Position numbers and translations under genes: made by a program. From contig NW_025813735.1 of NCBI RefSeq assembly GCF_021917145.1, positions 62,001 to 126,000 of the forward strand: DNA of 64,000 nt, read 5' to 3'. The stretch's first letter is position 1. Each line of letters begins with the position of its first letter. Below, piece by piece: positions 62,598 to 64,000 of this stretch. The stretch is from Hypomesus transpacificus (taxonomy: Eukaryota; Chordata; Actinopteri; Osmeriformes; Osmeridae). The notes below the pieces were generated by a model. That model made no database searches, was not told the DNA's origin, and worked only from the letters and a program-made list of their open reading frames with translations.

Positions 62598-64000
62598 ATG
62601 CAGAGGCTGGTCCTGTTGGCCCTGCTGTTTGGGCAGGGAGACCCCACGTGCAGGCTGCTGGGGAGGGCTCAGCCCCCAGAGCTGGCCCACGATGGGGACC
62701 TCGTCATCGGAGGCATCTTCTCTTTCCGCACAAGGCAAAACGGGGTCGTTGACGGCTACGAGACGATTCCAGACACACGTGAATGCTTAGAGTATGAGCC
62801 AGTATTTAGAACACATTTGTATGTTTTTCGGAGGTTAAATTTTTCTAATCAATATTTTCATTCATGTGCAATATGTTCGATCACTACCTATAACTTTTGT
62901 ACTACTTAGTTACTGATCCCGTCTTTGCAATAACCTGACTGTTCAGTCATTTCTAAGCTTCAATTTCAGAGAGTTCCAGTTTGCTCAAACCATGATCTTT
63001 GCGATCGAGGAGATCAACAGCGACGCAGACTTCCTGCCAGGTGTCAGGCTTGGATACAAGATCTACAACAACTGTGGTACCATGGACATCCTGAGAGCGG
63101 CCATGGCACTGCTGAGCGGCCAGGAGACCCTCGTCGGTGACAGTAGCTGCAGCGACACGGTCCCCGCCATCCTGGGCCACTCTGGCTCCACGCCCACTAT
63201 AGGATTCGCCCGGCTGGTGGGGAGATTTCAGATACCAGTGGTACGAATCACAGAAATATTACAAAACAGCCGAGACGCATCGCAGTCCTGCTCAGTTTGT
63301 GTTATGTGAATACTGGGGTCTGATATCTGCAGCTTGATGTAGATGCACTGTAGTTTGTAATCTCAAACTAGATCTTGATTGATACTTGCTAACTTTATCT
63401 TCCTTTTTTGTGTTTTATTGAAATGCCCACCTTCTTGAACACAGATCAGCCACTTTGCCACCTGTGAGTGTCTGAGCAACAGGAGAGAGTACCCCTCCTT
63501 CTTCAGGACCATCCCCAGTGACTACTACCAGAGCAGAGCCCTGGCCAAGCTAGTGAAGCACTTCGGCTGGACCTGGGTGGGGGCCGTGTGCAGTGACAAT
63601 GATTACGGTCTCAATGGCATGGCCACCTTCATTCAAGCTGCAGAGGAGGAGGGAGTTTGCTTAGAGTACTCTGAGGCTTTTGAAAGTTCAGGGCCGATTA
63701 ATAAGTTACTCAGGGTAGTTGAGATCATTAAGAAGTCCACTTCCAAGGTTATTGTAGCCTTTGTGACACAAAGGGAGATCAAGGTGCTGGTGCAGGAGCT
63801 GTACAGACAGAATATCTCAGGGCTGCAGTGGATAGGCAGTGATGCCTGGATCACGGACACGTCCCTAATTGACAGGCAGGAACTGGGTATCCTGGTGGGA
63901 TCTGTGGGTTTTGCTGTCAGCACGGCTCACATCCCCGGCCTTGGGGAGCATCTGAAGAAGGTCCATCCCTCCCAGTTCCCCAACAGCATGTTTCTCCGAG
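62598..64000 (+). CDS. OlfC/V2R-like receptor gene I, 3' partial
   Basis: Exons 62598-62791, 62958-63240 and 63445 to beyond the window end. The ATG at 62598 starts a short signal peptide ([13 protein letters not shown]). Exon 2 gives [20 protein letters not shown] and the pocket segment [10 protein letters not shown]; exon 3 gives [19 protein letters not shown] and SDAWITD. It stays open to the window edge. Where the other genes have SE[AGS]W or TEGW, this one has SDAW, an Asp in place of the Glu conserved in class C pockets. The cysteine linker and helices lie outside the window. Same orientation as D-H. Confidence 0.9.

Overview
This is nuclear DNA of a vertebrate, almost certainly a teleost fish. 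It holds a dense tandem cluster of class C G-protein-coupled receptors of the V2R/OlfC (vomeronasal type 2-like olfactory) family. Exons are short, bounded by GT-AG introns, and surrounded by hAT and Harbinger-like transposons, tRNA-derived SINEs and many mini/microsatellites. Fish OlfC receptors sit in microvillous olfactory neurons and, in the family members studied, mostly detect amino acids. No bacterial, viral or housekeeping gene was seen. The species cannot be read from the window.

Nine receptor genes were reconstructed by joining exons. Every gene that lies whole in the window closes in frame except G. Left block: A (1-4445, +, 5' end cut by the window), B (6566-14158, +, a recent duplicate of A) and C (21583-15181, -, convergent with B). 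These three are intron-rich, with 11 coding exons in B and C. An 11-kb gene-free stretch (about 21.8-32.3 kb) of transposon pieces and minisatellites separates them from the right block: D (32379-36740), E (39390-43724), F (44094-48277), G (49513-54204), H (56933-61116) and I (62598 to beyond 64000), all + strand. D-G have the canonical six-exon V2R structure, H has one extra intron, and I is cut by the window end. Each encodes a signal peptide, a Venus-flytrap amino-acid-binding domain, a nine-cysteine linker and a seven-helix domain.

The most notable patterns are structural. (1) In at least five places a short tandem duplication contains or directly abuts a splice donor: D exon 2, F exon 1, G exon 4, C exon 4 and C exon 5. 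In gene A the whole cysteine-rich exon 5 is present twice. (2) The seven-helix exon is nearly identical among D, F, G and H while the flanking ligand-binding exons differ, which points to gene conversion. Gene C is a chimera: the first half of its seven-helix region is of the D-I type (and lacks an intron found in A and B), and the second half is of the A/B type. (3) A loop of the ligand-binding domain just before a conserved C-[ST]-G-E-E-S-L motif is a repeat hotspot: three GAGPCS-like units in F and about 240 bp of G-rich minisatellite in G that breaks the reading frame. (4) A nested pair of hAT-like elements sits in a B intron but not in the matching A intron.
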